DNA from: Lewinellaceae bacterium
Lineage (GTDB): Bacteria; Bacteroidota; Bacteroidia; Chitinophagales; Saprospiraceae
Assembly (NCBI GenBank): GCA_020636075.1
Contig: JACJYO010000001.1
Location: 310,001 to 374,000, forward strand
Length of the DNA stretch: 64,000 nt
Direction of reading: 5' to 3'
The position numbers and the translations under genes are program-made. Each line of letters begins with the position of its first letter. Within the stretch, counting starts at the first letter, position 1. Shown piece after piece: positions 9,536 through 19,539 of this stretch. The notes beneath the pieces were generated by a model. The model did not search any database. It was not told where the DNA came from and saw only the letters and a program-made list of their open reading frames with translations.

Positions 9536-10918
9536 ATGGATGTGACGGCAATTTTCGACATCGGCAAGACCAACAAGAAATTCTTCCTGTTCGATGAACA
9601 ACACCGGGAAGTACACCGGGCCTATACCCGCCTGGAAGAAATTCAGGATGAGGATGGATTTCCCTGCGAAGACCTGGAACAGCTCTGTACCTGGATGAAA
9701 GACAGCTTCCGGGAAGCACAGGAAAAAACCGGTGTTCAAATTACACGACTCAACTTTTCAACCTACGGCGCTTCTTTCGTACATCTGGATGCAAACGGCC
9801 AACCGGTTGCCCCTTTGTACAACTACCTCAAACCCTTTCCGGAAGACCTCCAGGATTCCTTTTTTAAAAAATACGGGCCGGCTGAACAGTGGTCTGCCGA
9901 AACGGCTTCCCCGGTGATGGGCATGCTCAATTCAAGCCTTCAACTATATTGGCTGAAATACCGCCGGCCGGAAATATTCGAACGCATCCATCGGTCCTTG
10001 CATTTCCCGCAATTTTGCGCTTACCTGTTCACCGATGAATACCGGAGCGAATACACCAGCATCGGTTGCCATACCGGAATGTGGCATTTTGAAAACAAGG
10101 ACTATCATCCCTGGATTTATGCTGAAAAAATTGACCGTTTGTTGCCGCCAATTCAGGATGCCGTTTCGGTTACTGAAGTAAAAATCGGAAACGACACCGT
10201 GCAGGTCGGCACCGGTATTCACGACAGCTCCGCCGCACTTTTACCTTATATCGCAGCAAATACGGAGCCCTTTTTGCTTATTTCCACCGGCACCTGGAGC
10301 ATAACGCTCAACCCGTTCAGCCAGGACAGTTTGGAGGTTGGCGACCTGGAACGCGATTGCCTGAACTACCTGCGCGTCGATGGCTTACCCGTCCGGGCAG
10401 CCCGGCTTTTTCTCGGCAATGAATATAAAATCTGGGCAACCCGGTTGGCACAACATTTCAAACAACCCTATGAAAAACACCGGCACGTCGAACCCGATCC
10501 GGAAATATTGCAGCAACTAAAACGCCTTCGCCAACCGGTATATCACTGGGATAGTCTGGCGAAAGGATTACCAAATACGGCTTCGCCCGGTTCGGTTACC
10601 AACCTTGACATTTTCAACTCCTACGAAGAAGCCTATCACCAACTCATCCGTGAATTGGTGGACATGCAGGTTGAAGCGATTAATTTAGCCAGGGGAAACA
10701 CCCGGGTTCAAAAAATCTACATCGACGGCGGGTTCATCGACAATGCCTTGTTTATTCAACTGTTGGCCGGTTCCCTGCCAGCGGTTGAATTGATCACGAC
10801 AAATTCACCGCTTGGTTCGGCGTTAGGCGCAGCACTGGCCGTGCACAACCAGGTTGTTTCCCCGGATTTCCTTTCAGAAAATTTTTCATTACAAACACAA
10901 GTTGCCCTCCAACTATGA
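9536..10918 (+). CDS. rhaB: FGGY-family sugar kinase, probable L-rhamnulokinase
   Basis: The 460-residue protein has the FGGY kinase layout: an N-terminal phosphate motif (IFDIGKTNKKFFLFD), a central adenosine/phosphate motif (LLISTGTWSITLNPFS) and the C-terminal motif KIYIDGGFIDNALFIQLLAG. It would phosphorylate L-rhamnulose to L-rhamnulose 1-phosphate. The N-terminal GKTNKK is not the sequence of E. coli RhaB, so substrate assignment rests on the operon: it lies 11 bp after rhaI and overlaps the next gene by 4 bp (ATGA). L-fuculose would be the main alternative substrate. Confidence 0.85.
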   Translation: MDVTAIFDIGKTNKKFFLFDEQHREVHRAYTRLEEIQDEDGFPCEDLEQLCTWMKDSFREAQEKTGVQITRLNFSTYGASFVHLDANGQPVAPLYNYLKPFPEDLQDSFFKKYGPAEQWSAETASPVMGMLNSSLQLYWLKYRRPEIFERIHRSLHFPQFCAYLFTDEYRSEYTSIGCHTGMWHFENKDYHPWIYAEKIDRLLPPIQDAVSVTEVKIGNDTVQVGTGIHDSSAALLPYIAANTEPFLLISTGTWSITLNPFSQDSLEVGDLERDCLNYLRVDGLPVRAARLFLGNEYKIWATRLAQHFKQPYEKHRHVEPDPEILQQLKRLRQPVYHWDSLAKGLPNTASPGSVTNLDIFNSYEEAYHQLIRELVDMQVEAINLARGNTRVQKIYIDGGFIDNALFIQLLAGSLPAVELITTNSPLGSALGAALAVHNQVVSPDFLSENFSLQTQVALQL

Positions 10919-11655
10919 AGGTAGGCCTGTTCATACCCTGTTACATCGATCAATTTTACCCACAGGTGGGCATTGCTACTTTGGAGTTATTGGAAAAATT
11001 GGATGTCCAGGTGGAATTTCCGGCGAACCAGACCTGTTGCGGACAACCGCTGGCCAACTCGGGCAGCGAACAGGAGGCGGAACCCGCTTACCATCATTTT
11101 GTCGATCTGTTCCACCACTTTGATCACATCGTCATGCCGTCGGGAAGTTGCACCTACCACGTCCGCAAGCATTACGACCGGATCGAACAAACAGCCGAGG
11201 TGCAACACGTTCGGAAGAACACCCTGGACCTGAGCGAATTCCTGCTCGACGTCCTGAACCTCCAATCGCTGAACGCCCGGTTTCCGTACAAAGTCGGGCT
11301 GCACCAAAGTTGCCACGGGCTGCGCGGATTGCGCCTGGGCCCTGATTCAGAACAAAACCTGAGCCGGCCATCCAAAATTCAAACCTTGTTGAATATGGTT
11401 GATGGCATCGAACTAGTCGACCTGAGCCGCCCGGATGAATGCTGCGGATTCGGCGGAACGTTTGCCGTTGGCGAACCTGCCATTTCGGTGAAAATGGGAA
11501 AAGACCGCATTGCCGATCATGAAAGCAAGGGCGTGGAGGTGATCACGGCAGGCGATATGTCCTGCCTCATGCACCTGGAAGGCATCATCCGCCGTCAGGG
11601 TAAACAAATGAAAGTGAAACATTTGGCAGAAATTTTAAACGGAGTACAATTATGA
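10915..11655 (+). CDS. lutA: LutA/YkgE-type (Fe-S)-binding subunit of L-lactate oxidation complex
   Basis: This 246-residue protein has two CCG (cysteine-rich) domains, seen as TCCGQPLA (Cys41-Cys42) and DECCGFGGTFA (Cys176-Cys177). LutA works with LutB and LutC to oxidise L-lactate to pyruvate, passing electrons towards the quinone pool. The start codon overlaps the kinase stop codon (ATGA), and the gene overlaps lutB in the same way, so translation is probably coupled. In this operon its likely role is to consume L-lactate formed from L-lactaldehyde by the upstream fusion enzyme. Confidence 0.93.
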   Translation: MKVGLFIPCYIDQFYPQVGIATLELLEKLDVQVEFPANQTCCGQPLANSGSEQEAEPAYHHFVDLFHHFDHIVMPSGSCTYHVRKHYDRIEQTAEVQHVRKNTLDLSEFLLDVLNLQSLNARFPYKVGLHQSCHGLRGLRLGPDSEQNLSRPSKIQTLLNMVDGIELVDLSRPDECCGFGGTFAVGEPAISVKMGKDRIADHESKGVEVITAGDMSCLMHLEGIIRRQGKQMKVKHLAEILNGVQL

Positions 11656-13016
11656 TCGATCATGCAGAAAAGGCCGCCGAATTCATTCGGGATGAACCCC
11701 GCACCGACTGGCATGACGAATCCCTTTGGTTCATCCGGCACAAGCGCGATAAAGCTTCGCAGGATGTACCGGAATGGGAGCAACTCCGTGAATTGGCTTC
11801 CGGGATCAAAGACAATGTGCTGTCGGAATTAGACCACTACCTCGAACAATTTGAAGCCAATGCCCTTCAAAACGGCGTTCAGGTACACTGGGCCACCGAT
11901 GCAGCTGAACACAATCGCATTGTGCACAGCATTTTGAAAAAACATGGCGTCAGCCGGATGGTAAAAAGCAAATCCATGCTCACCGAGGAATGCCACCTCA
12001 ACGATTTCCTGGCCGAACAGGGAATCGAAGTGGTGGACACCGACCTGGGCGAACGGATCATTCAACTCCGGGAAGAGCCGCCGAGCCACATCGTTTTGCC
12101 GGCAATTCACCTCAAAAAAGAAGAAATCGGCGCCTTATTTCACGAAAAACTGCAAACCCGGGAAGGCGCCACCGATCCGGGTTACCTGACCGAAGCCGCA
12201 CGCGGTCACCTGCGGCAAAAGTTTGTTGAGGCACAAGCCGCCCTCACCGGCGTCAATTTTGCCATTGCCGAGACCGGCGGCGTGGTCGTTTGCACCAACG
12301 AAGGCAACGCCGACATGGGTGTACACCTGGCGCCGGTGCAAATCCATTGCATGGGTATCGAAAAGATCATCCCAAAAGCCGAACATCTGGGCGTATTTAT
12401 TCGCCTGCTGGCCCGCAGTGCAACCGGGCAGCCGTCGACGATTTATACCGCACACCACCACCGGCCAAGACCGGGCGCTGAAATGCACATCGTGATCGTC
12501 GACAACGGCAGGTCAGCACAATTAGGGCGGAGTGATTTTCGCAATTCCCTGAAATGTATTCGCTGTGGGGCTTGCATGAACACCTGCCCGATTTACCGGC
12601 GTAGCGGCGGCCACAGTTACGGCTATACCATTCCCGGCCCAATCGGTTCTATTTTAACCCCGGGCATCGACCTGAAGGCATACAGCGACCTACCCTTCGC
12701 TTCCACCTTATGCGGCTCCTGTTCGGATGTTTGCCCGGTCAAAATCAACATCCACGAACAGTTGTTCCGCTGGCGGCAGATCATTGCGCAGGAAGGGTAT
12801 TTGCCGTCGGGTAAAAAACGGGCACTGGCCTGGTTTGGGAAAATCATGGCACGCCCGGCCTGGTTTCGGTTTACCGGCAAGGTTGCTCGGCTGGCCTTAA
12901 GGATACTGCCAAGGCCGTTCCTATACAACCGTTTCAATGAATGGGGAAAAGCGCGGGAACTGCCCGAAGCGCCAAGAGAGAGTTTTCAGGAATGGTATAA
13001 AAAAAACAGACGCTAA
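11652..13016 (+). CDS. lutB: LutB/YkgF-type iron-sulfur subunit of L-lactate oxidation complex
   Basis: The 454-residue protein has a large N-terminal LUD-type domain (about 60-290, with FAIAETGGVVVCTNEGNADM) and a ferredoxin-like domain with two Cys sets: Cys302/305/308/312 (CIRCGACMNTC) and Cys354/357/361 (CGSCSDVCP). This is the standard layout of LutB. It starts inside the lutA stop codon (ATGA) and is followed 3 bp later by lutC, so the three form a tight block. The protein is intact and of normal length. Confidence 0.95.
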   Translation: MIDHAEKAAEFIRDEPRTDWHDESLWFIRHKRDKASQDVPEWEQLRELASGIKDNVLSELDHYLEQFEANALQNGVQVHWATDAAEHNRIVHSILKKHGVSRMVKSKSMLTEECHLNDFLAEQGIEVVDTDLGERIIQLREEPPSHIVLPAIHLKKEEIGALFHEKLQTREGATDPGYLTEAARGHLRQKFVEAQAALTGVNFAIAETGGVVVCTNEGNADMGVHLAPVQIHCMGIEKIIPKAEHLGVFIRLLARSATGQPSTIYTAHHHRPRPGAEMHIVIVDNGRSAQLGRSDFRNSLKCIRCGACMNTCPIYRRSGGHSYGYTIPGPIGSILTPGIDLKAYSDLPFASTLCGSCSDVCPVKINIHEQLFRWRQIIAQEGYLPSGKKRALAWFGKIMARPAWFRFTGKVARLALRILPRPFLYNRFNEWGKARELPEAPRESFQEWYKKNRR

Positions 13017-13019
13017 GCC

Positions 13020-13601
13020 ATGGGAAAAGACAGCATACTTCAAGCCATTCGGCAAAACAAACCAGCCGGAAGGCCACTCCCGGAGATTCCGATATTCCCG
13101 GGTAGGGAAATAACACCTACTGAACAGTTCATCAAAATGGCGGAAACCGGCGGGTCGCAGATACTGCGCGCGGCACATGTGCAGGAAATTAATGCCATGC
13201 TGAAAAACCTGTTCCCGGAGGCCCGGAACATCGCTTCGCCGGTGCCGGAAATCACGTCGACAATCAATTTGGAAGAGATACAATCCCCACTTGAACTGGA
13301 ACAAGTGGATGTGGCTGTGATCCGGGGACATCTGGGCGTAGCGGAAAACGGTGCGGTCTGGCTCACGGAAAGCGCCTGCAGACACCGGATATTGCCGTTC
13401 ATCACGCAGCACCTCATGCTCCTGATTCCCGAAACCTCCATAGTCCCTACCCTCCACGATGCCTATCGCAACATTCGCATAAACGACGAAGGTTTTGGCA
13501 TTTTCATCGCCGGCCCTTCCAAAACCGCCGACATTGAACAGGCGCTGGTCATTGGCGCGCAGGGCGCTCGAAGCCTGACGATCATTCTGACTGCCTTTTA
13601 A
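13020..13601 (+). CDS. lutC: LutC/YkgG-type LUD-domain subunit of L-lactate oxidation complex
   Basis: This 193-residue LUD-domain protein is the third partner of LutA and LutB. The conserved region HLGVAENGAVWLTES (about 102-116) and the late IFIAGPSKTADIEQALVIGAQGAR are typical of LutC. It lies 3 bp after lutB. The set LutABC replaces a flavin-dependent lactate dehydrogenase. Its presence inside the rhamnose operon gives a route from L-lactate to pyruvate. Confidence 0.93.
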   Translation: MGKDSILQAIRQNKPAGRPLPEIPIFPGREITPTEQFIKMAETGGSQILRAAHVQEINAMLKNLFPEARNIASPVPEITSTINLEEIQSPLELEQVDVAVIRGHLGVAENGAVWLTESACRHRILPFITQHLMLLIPETSIVPTLHDAYRNIRINDEGFGIFIAGPSKTADIEQALVIGAQGARSLTIILTAF

Positions 13602-13630
13602 TTGAATACATCAAAACGAAACCAACACCT

Positions 13631-15040
13631 ATGCTACTCGACAAACTGACTTCCAACCTAGAAAGTGTACAAGAATTCGAGCGCGAGCCCGTCCCACCAG
13701 CCCGGCAAAAAGGTTGGCGAAGTTTCCTGGGAATGTACGCCGGCGAACACACCGCCGGTACTGAATTTGTTATCGGCCCCCTGTTCGTTGCCCATGGCGC
13801 CAGTGCCGGTGATTTGATTTTCGGGCTACTGATCGGCAATTTACTCGCCGTGCTGAGTTGGGCTTTTCTCTGCGCACCGATTGCCACAAAAGAGCGGATC
13901 ACACTGTATTACAAACTGGAAAAAATTTGCGGCAAACGGCTTACCGTGGTGTACAACCTCGTCAATGCCCTCATGTTTTGCTTCCTGGCCGGTTCCATGA
14001 TTGCCGTGTCGGCGACTGCCGTGGGTATTCCATTTGATATGCCTATGGCGGAATTGAGCGACTGGCTGCCCAACAGCGTGTCCTGGGTAGTGATTGTCAT
14101 GGTGGTCGGTATGGTAACCACCATTGTCGCCACATTGGGTTACGAGCAGGTTTCGCGTTTCGCTAATCTTGCCTCGCCCTGGATGATCCTCGTGTTTTTG
14201 GCGGCAGCCATTGCCGTTTTGCCCGAACTGGGCATCCAACACGCCGGTGATTTCTGGTCGGCTGCCGAATCGAAGATCTGGACCGGTGTTCCGTTGGAAG
14301 GCCAGTCCAAGTTTACCTTCTGGCATGTGTTGTTTTTCGCCTGGTTCTGCAATATGGCTATGCACATTGGCATGGCCGACCTTTCCATTTTCCGCTACGC
14401 GAAAAGCTGGAAATCCGGGTTCACGTCTGCCGGTGGCATGTTTGTCGGTCACTACATAGCCTGGCTGGCTTCCGGGATTTTATACGCAGTTTTTTTACAA
14501 AAAAGCCAGAACAGCCTGGAATTCGCGCCGGGCCCGATCGCGTACTATGCCGCCGGGATCGCTGGCGCTTGCTGTGTTATCATTGCCGGCTGGACGACCG
14601 CCAACCCCACCATCTACCGGGCCGGGCTGGCCGTGCAGGCAATCATCCCCAACTCCAAAACCTGGAAAGTCACCCTGATCGTTGGCCTGATCACCACCGC
14701 AGCTGCCTGTTTTCCGGCCCTGGTGATGCGCTTGCTGGATTTTGTGGCGCTCTATGGTTTGGTGCTTATGCCGATGGGCGCTATAATTTTTATTGATTTC
14801 TACCTCTTGCCCAGGCTCGGTTTGCGCAGCGATTATGCAGAAAAAGCAGGCATAGGGATCAACTGGGCGGCCACCGGCACCTGGGTGCTCACCCTGGCAA
14901 CCTGCCTGTTTATCAATTTTTATGTTGGTGTGGAAATCTTCTTTCTCGGCCTGCCGGGCTGGTTTGTAGCCGTGCTGCTGTACACCGTGCTTAGTTACTG
15001 GGTGCAATCTTCCAAAACAGAAAAAACAAGTTTATCATGA
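13631..15040 (+). CDS. NCS1/cytosine-permease-like membrane transporter
   Basis: The 469-residue protein has about 12 hydrophobic segments and resembles the NCS1 (purine-cytosine permease, CodB-like) family in its first helices (GLLIGNLLAVLSWAFLCAPIA) and in GWTTANPTIYRAGLA. NCS1 carriers normally move nucleobases, allantoin or thiamine-like compounds. This one lies inside a rhamnose operon that shows no other inner-membrane sugar carrier in the window, so it may carry rhamnose or another product of the pathway; that is inference. It begins 29 bp after lutC, and its stop codon overlaps the start of a small membrane protein gene. Confidence 0.85.
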   Translation: MLLDKLTSNLESVQEFEREPVPPARQKGWRSFLGMYAGEHTAGTEFVIGPLFVAHGASAGDLIFGLLIGNLLAVLSWAFLCAPIATKERITLYYKLEKICGKRLTVVYNLVNALMFCFLAGSMIAVSATAVGIPFDMPMAELSDWLPNSVSWVVIVMVVGMVTTIVATLGYEQVSRFANLASPWMILVFLAAAIAVLPELGIQHAGDFWSAAESKIWTGVPLEGQSKFTFWHVLFFAWFCNMAMHIGMADLSIFRYAKSWKSGFTSAGGMFVGHYIAWLASGILYAVFLQKSQNSLEFAPGPIAYYAAGIAGACCVIIAGWTTANPTIYRAGLAVQAIIPNSKTWKVTLIVGLITTAAACFPALVMRLLDFVALYGLVLMPMGAIIFIDFYLLPRLGLRSDYAEKAGIGINWAATGTWVLTLATCLFINFYVGVEIFFLGLPGWFVAVLLYTVLSYWVQSSKTEKTSLS

Positions 15041-15210
15041 AAAAAATACTCCTCAACATAGTTGCTTTCGCCGGTTTGGCCATGACGCTCATTCCGTCAT
15101 TACTCGTGTTTTCCGGTAGCATGCCGACGCAAACAAACAAAATGCTCATGGGTATCGGTATGCTGCTTTGGTTTGGCGCTGCACCGTTCCGGAACAAGTC
15201 TGCAAACTAA
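15037..15210 (+). CDS. Small two-helix membrane protein coupled to the NCS1-like permease
   Basis: A 57-residue open frame starts with ATG at 15037, overlapping the permease stop codon (ATGA), and ends with TAA at 15210. The sequence begins MKKILLNIVAFAGLAMTL, reaches PSLLVFSG, and ends with a second hydrophobic stretch, MGIGMLLWFGAAPFRN. Two membrane segments are therefore likely, with a short loop around PTQTNKM. I do not recognise a named family. The overlap suggests coupled translation and a role as a partner of the permease. It falls in a different frame from the longer, spurious N-terminal extension of the next gene. Confidence 0.7.
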   Translation: MKKILLNIVAFAGLAMTLIPSLLVFSGSMPTQTNKMLMGIGMLLWFGAAPFRNKSAN

Positions 15211-15221
15211 AACCCAAAGGC

Positions 15222-18085
15222 ATGCTAAAATGGCTACAAGCAAATTTATTGTCAGCTGGAATATGCTGGTTTTCAGCCCTGGCATTGTTTTTATTGCCAA
15301 ACCCGCACCTGCAGGCACAGGCGCAATCCGGCGTTGAAACCGAAGTCCGCTACCTCTCCGGAACCGACAAAAATCACACCGTCGATTGGGAGTTTTTTTG
15401 CACGGCAGGCCGGAAAAGCGGGTTCTGGACCACTATTCCGGTGCCATCCTGCTGGGAACAACAAGGATTCGGCAATTACGACTACGGCCGGGATTACCGG
15501 ACCTACGGGAAAAACTTCCGTTTTGCGGATGAAAAAGGCTTGTACCGGTATCGCTTTGATGCTCCGGAAAGTTGGCGCGGAAAATCCGTTTATCTGGTTT
15601 TCGAAGGGGCCATGACCGACACCGAAGTTTCCCTGAACGGACAACCCACGGGACCTGTGCATCAGGGTGCTTTTTACCAATTCCGATACGATATTTCCGG
15701 ATTGCTGCGCTATGGCCAACCCAATTTACTGGAAGCAAACGTCAGCAAGATGTCGGAAAACGCCTCTGTGAACGCAGCGGAGCGTTATGCCGATTACTGG
15801 ATTTTTGGCGGCTTGTTCCGGCCTGTTTATCTGGAAATTTTTCCGAAGGAACATATTGAACGCACGGCCGTTGCTGCAGACGCCAATGGCAACTTTTCCG
15901 TCGATGTGTTCCTTCAAAATATTGCCGGCCCGCGCACGCTGATGCTGGATATTTTTGATCCAACTGGAAAACGCATCGCACAGCAGTCTGAAAATATTAC
16001 TCCAGGCACCGCAAAGGCTGTTTTGAAAAGCCATATTCCTGGTCCGAAACTGTGGTCCTCAGAATCACCAACGCTTTATTCAACCGTCGTGCATTTGAAA
16101 AACGGTGCGACCGAATCACATCGGGAATCCACTGTTTTTGGCTTCCGCACGATCGAGATCAGGCATGGCGACGGCGTTTATATTAATGGCAACAAGATCA
16201 AATTCAAAGGCATTAACCGCCACTGCTTCTGGCCTGAAAGCGGGCGTACACTGAGCCGATCGATCGACCGGATGGATGTCGAACTCCTGAAGGCCATGAA
16301 TATGAATGCTGTGCGCTGTTCACACTATCCGCCCGATCAGGCTTTTCTGGAGCTCTGCGATTCGGTGGGCTTGTACGTCCTCGATGAGTTGGCCGGTTGG
16401 CAAAATGCCTACGATACGACGGTCGGTGAAAAACTGGTGCGCGAAATGGTTATCCGGGATGTCAACCACCCGTCCATAATTTTTTGGAGCAATGGCAACG
16501 AGGGCGGCACCAACAGAGCCCTCGACGATGATTTCGGTTTGTACGACCCTTCCCTACGACCCGTCATTCATGCACACCACAAACCGGGGAATGATTATAA
16601 CGGGATCGAAACCAACCACTACGAAAAATATTACAGCACCAAACAGATCCTGGCCGACTCCCTGATTTACATACCCACCGAATTCCTGCACGCCCAGGAC
16701 GACGGTGGCGCTGCCGCCGGGCTGCACGATTTTTGGGAATTGATGTGGACGGCACCGCGTTCGGGCGGCGGTTTTTATGGGCGATGCTCGATGAGGGTGT
16801 TGTTCGGACAGACCTGAATGGCTATGTCGATGTCAACCGGGTTAATGCACCTGATGGTGTGCTCGGGCCACACCGGGAAAAGGAGGGTAGTTTTTACGCC
16901 TTGAAAGAAATTTTTTCACCAATTGTTATTTCCAAACTAGCGCTTCCGGCAGATTTCCAGGGGAAACTTGCCGTAGAAAACCGCTACCATTTCACCAACC
17001 TGAACGCCTGCGTATTCACCGCTTCCCTGGTCAATTTCAACGATCCGAAAGCGCGTATGGCCGGCCATGAATTCAAAAAATCAATTGCCATTCCAAGCCC
17101 CTCGGTGCTGCCCGGCAAATCCGGCTTTCTGAATATTCCGCTTCCGGCAGACTGGAAAAACTACAATGGTCTGGAAGTGCATGCCGTTGGCCCTGATGGC
17201 CGTGAAGTGCTTCATTGGACCTGGCCAATTGACCTTCCGGAGAAACTGACGAAGGAACTGGTTTTCGGTGAATTGCCCATCCAGGAAAACGTTGAATTTG
17301 AAGACCAGGACAGCATGCTGATCCTCCGCACGGAAACTTGTGCGATTCAGTTTGACAAAACATCCGGCCTGCTGAAAAACATCGAATACAAGTTGGGTTT
17401 GAGCCCTCTGCTTGGCAATGGACCGGTTTTGGTCGCCGGTGAAGCGACTCCGGTTAACTACAGGCACTTTCCGGAAGCGGATGGCTATGTTTTGGAGTTT
17501 CAATACGCCGGAGCGCTGAAATTTCTGAAATGGAAACTGTTTGCCAACGGCTGGTTGCAACTCGATTACGAATACAACCTGGAGTCGGGTGAATATCCGT
17601 TCATGGGGATCAGTTTTGACCTTCCTGAATCTAACATTATCGGCGTAAAATGGCTGGGCAACGGCCCCTACCGGGTCTGGAAAAACCGCCTGCAGGGTGG
17701 CAATCTGGATGTCTGGGAATCCATGTACAACAACACGCACACCGGAAGCGCACCCTGGGCCTACCCGGAATTCAAAGGCTATTTTTCAGACATCGCCTGG
17801 ATGGAATTCAACACCGTGGAAGGCAAATTTTTAGTGGTAAGTCCACAACCCAACCTTTTCGTACGGCTATTCGACTTTTACGGACTGTCGGGGCCGGTTC
17901 CACATCCGGCGCTCCCGGTTGGCGATATTTCATTTTTGGATGGTATCCCGCCGATCGGTACCAAACTGGCAACAGGACTGGATACTAAAACCGAAGGCTT
18001 GGGGCCCCAAAGTGAGCTTAACAAAGGCGGTATGTTACAGCGTCGGACGCTTTATTTCTATTTTGGCATGCCCCCGCCCAGGTGA
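15222..18085 (+). pseudogene. GH2 beta-galactosidase-like glycoside hydrolase, interrupted by a one-base frameshift
   Basis: Two adjacent frames together encode one GH2 enzyme of about 950 residues. Frame 1 runs from the ATG at 15222 (signal peptide MLKWLQANLLSAGICW... ending near AQAQ) through the sugar-binding, Ig-like and catalytic domains to a stop at 16817. Frame 2 continues to 18085. The join falls where the family reads GGFLW..DEGVVRTD; the sequence has five Ts at 16772-16776, and six would restore one frame. Both catalytic residues are in frame 1: acid/base Glu427 (SNGNEGG) and nucleophile Glu487 (TEFLHAQ). A homopolymer indel points to sequencing error or a recent mutation; no other damage is seen. 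The protein would be exported and remove galactose-type side groups. Confidence 0.9.
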
Positions 18086-18111
18086 TCTTATTTCAAAACA
18101 AAAACCGAATT

Positions 18112-19512
18112 ATGCTGCAATCCTGTCGAATACCCTGCCACCGGATGATCGGCGCTGCTTTAGTCCTGGCAATATTGAGTTGGCACTGTGGCGGGCCGTC
18201 AAATAAATCCGGGACAAATTCTAACCCGGAAAAGCCGAACATCATTTTCATTATGGCCGACGACCTGGGTTACAACGACCTGGGATGCTATGGCCAAAAG
18301 TCAATCCATACTCCGGTGCTTGATCAAATGGCGCGCGAAGGCATGCGGTTCACTCAGTGCTATGCCGGCTCCACGGTGTGTGCGCCTTCCCGCTCGGTGT
18401 TAATGACCGGTCAGCACACTGGTCATACAACAGTGCGGGGGAACAATGGCATTGGTGGCGTGACCGGCCTGGGCGGTGCCCCCGGGAGAATTCCCTTGCG
18501 CGCGGAGGATGTTACGATTGCCGAGGTACTGAAAAGTGTCGGGTATACCACCGGAATGATTGGCAAATGGGGCTTGGGCGAACCCGGTACCGAGGGTCTG
18601 CCGGGCAAACAGGGTTTTGACGAATTTTTCGGCTATTTGAATCAACGCCGGGCGCATTCCTATTTCCCGGATTATATCTGGAAAAACACCGACACCTTGC
18701 ACCTGAACGGCAATGAAAACGGGGGGCAGGCAGTGTACGTCCACGATTTGTTTACGGAAGCCACCCTCGACTTTATAAAACGCAAAAAAGCCGAGCCATT
18801 CTTCTTGTACCTGCCCTATACCCTACCCCACGATACTTACGAAATTCCGGATTTGGGCCAGTATGCCGACAGTACGCAATGGACTGTGGAAGAGCAAACT
18901 TATGCGGCCATGGTCAGCCGGCTGGATGCCGATATCGGTCGCGTTTTTCAACTGTTGAAGGACGAAGGACTGGATGAAAAAACCATCGTTTTCTTTTGTT
19001 CCGATAACGGAGCGGCACAGCTCTGGCCCGGGCGGTTCGACAGCTCGGGCAAACTACGTGGTCGCAAGCGCGATATGTACGAAGGCGGCCTGCGAGTCCC
19101 TATGATCGTGCGATATCCCGGAAAAATTGCCGGGGGTACGACTAATAGTACACCCTGGTATTTTGCCGACGTGTTGCCCACACTTGCCGAATTGACTGGC
19201 GCAAAAATCCCGGATAACGTAGACGGAATCAGTGTGCTATCAAATATTTTTTCAGAACATGGCGGCGGCCCCCAATCAAACCGCGTGTTCTACTGGGAAT
19301 TTTATGAATTGGGTTTTCAACAGGCAATTCGATGGTACCCCTGGAAAGGCGTTCGCCTTTCGCCAGACGGCCCCTGGGAATTATATAACCTGGAAAAAGA
19401 CCCTGAAGAACAGGTTAATGCAGCTGATAAGTTTCCGGATATCGTTGACAGCCTTACTCAAATTGCTCAACGGGAGCACAGCCCCTCCCCGTATTTTCCA
19501 GTTAAAAAATGA
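18112..19512 (+). CDS. Formylglycine-dependent sulfatase (S1 family), probable lipoprotein
   Basis: This arylsulfatase-family protein has the signature C-A-P-S-R, whose Cys90 (numbered from 18112) is converted to formylglycine. The calcium-site motif ADDLGYNDLGCYG lies upstream, and GKWGLGEPG and FCSDNGAAQLWPG downstream. The N-terminus is hydrophobic and ends in SWHC-GG, a possible lipoprotein signal. I prefer the ATG at 18112; the frame also opens with GTG at 18082, overlapping the previous gene's stop. It would cleave sulfate esters from a polysaccharide. The S1 subfamily and so the substrate cannot be assigned by eye. The required maturase is not in the window. Confidence 0.92.
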   Translation: MLQSCRIPCHRMIGAALVLAILSWHCGGPSNKSGTNSNPEKPNIIFIMADDLGYNDLGCYGQKSIHTPVLDQMAREGMRFTQCYAGSTVCAPSRSVLMTGQHTGHTTVRGNNGIGGVTGLGGAPGRIPLRAEDVTIAEVLKSVGYTTGMIGKWGLGEPGTEGLPGKQGFDEFFGYLNQRRAHSYFPDYIWKNTDTLHLNGNENGGQAVYVHDLFTEATLDFIKRKKAEPFFLYLPYTLPHDTYEIPDLGQYADSTQWTVEEQTYAAMVSRLDADIGRVFQLLKDEGLDEKTIVFFCSDNGAAQLWPGRFDSSGKLRGRKRDMYEGGLRVPMIVRYPGKIAGGTTNSTPWYFADVLPTLAELTGAKIPDNVDGISVLSNIFSEHGGGPQSNRVFYWEFYELGFQQAIRWYPWKGVRLSPDGPWELYNLEKDPEEQVNAADKFPDIVDSLTQIAQREHSPSPYFPVKK

Positions 19513-19539
19513 CGCCATCCAAATATTGAAAAAACAACC

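Noticed and set aside
15168..15221. N-terminal extension of the GH2 protein
   Set aside because: It overlaps the small membrane protein gene in another frame; the ATG at 15222 gives a proper signal peptide.
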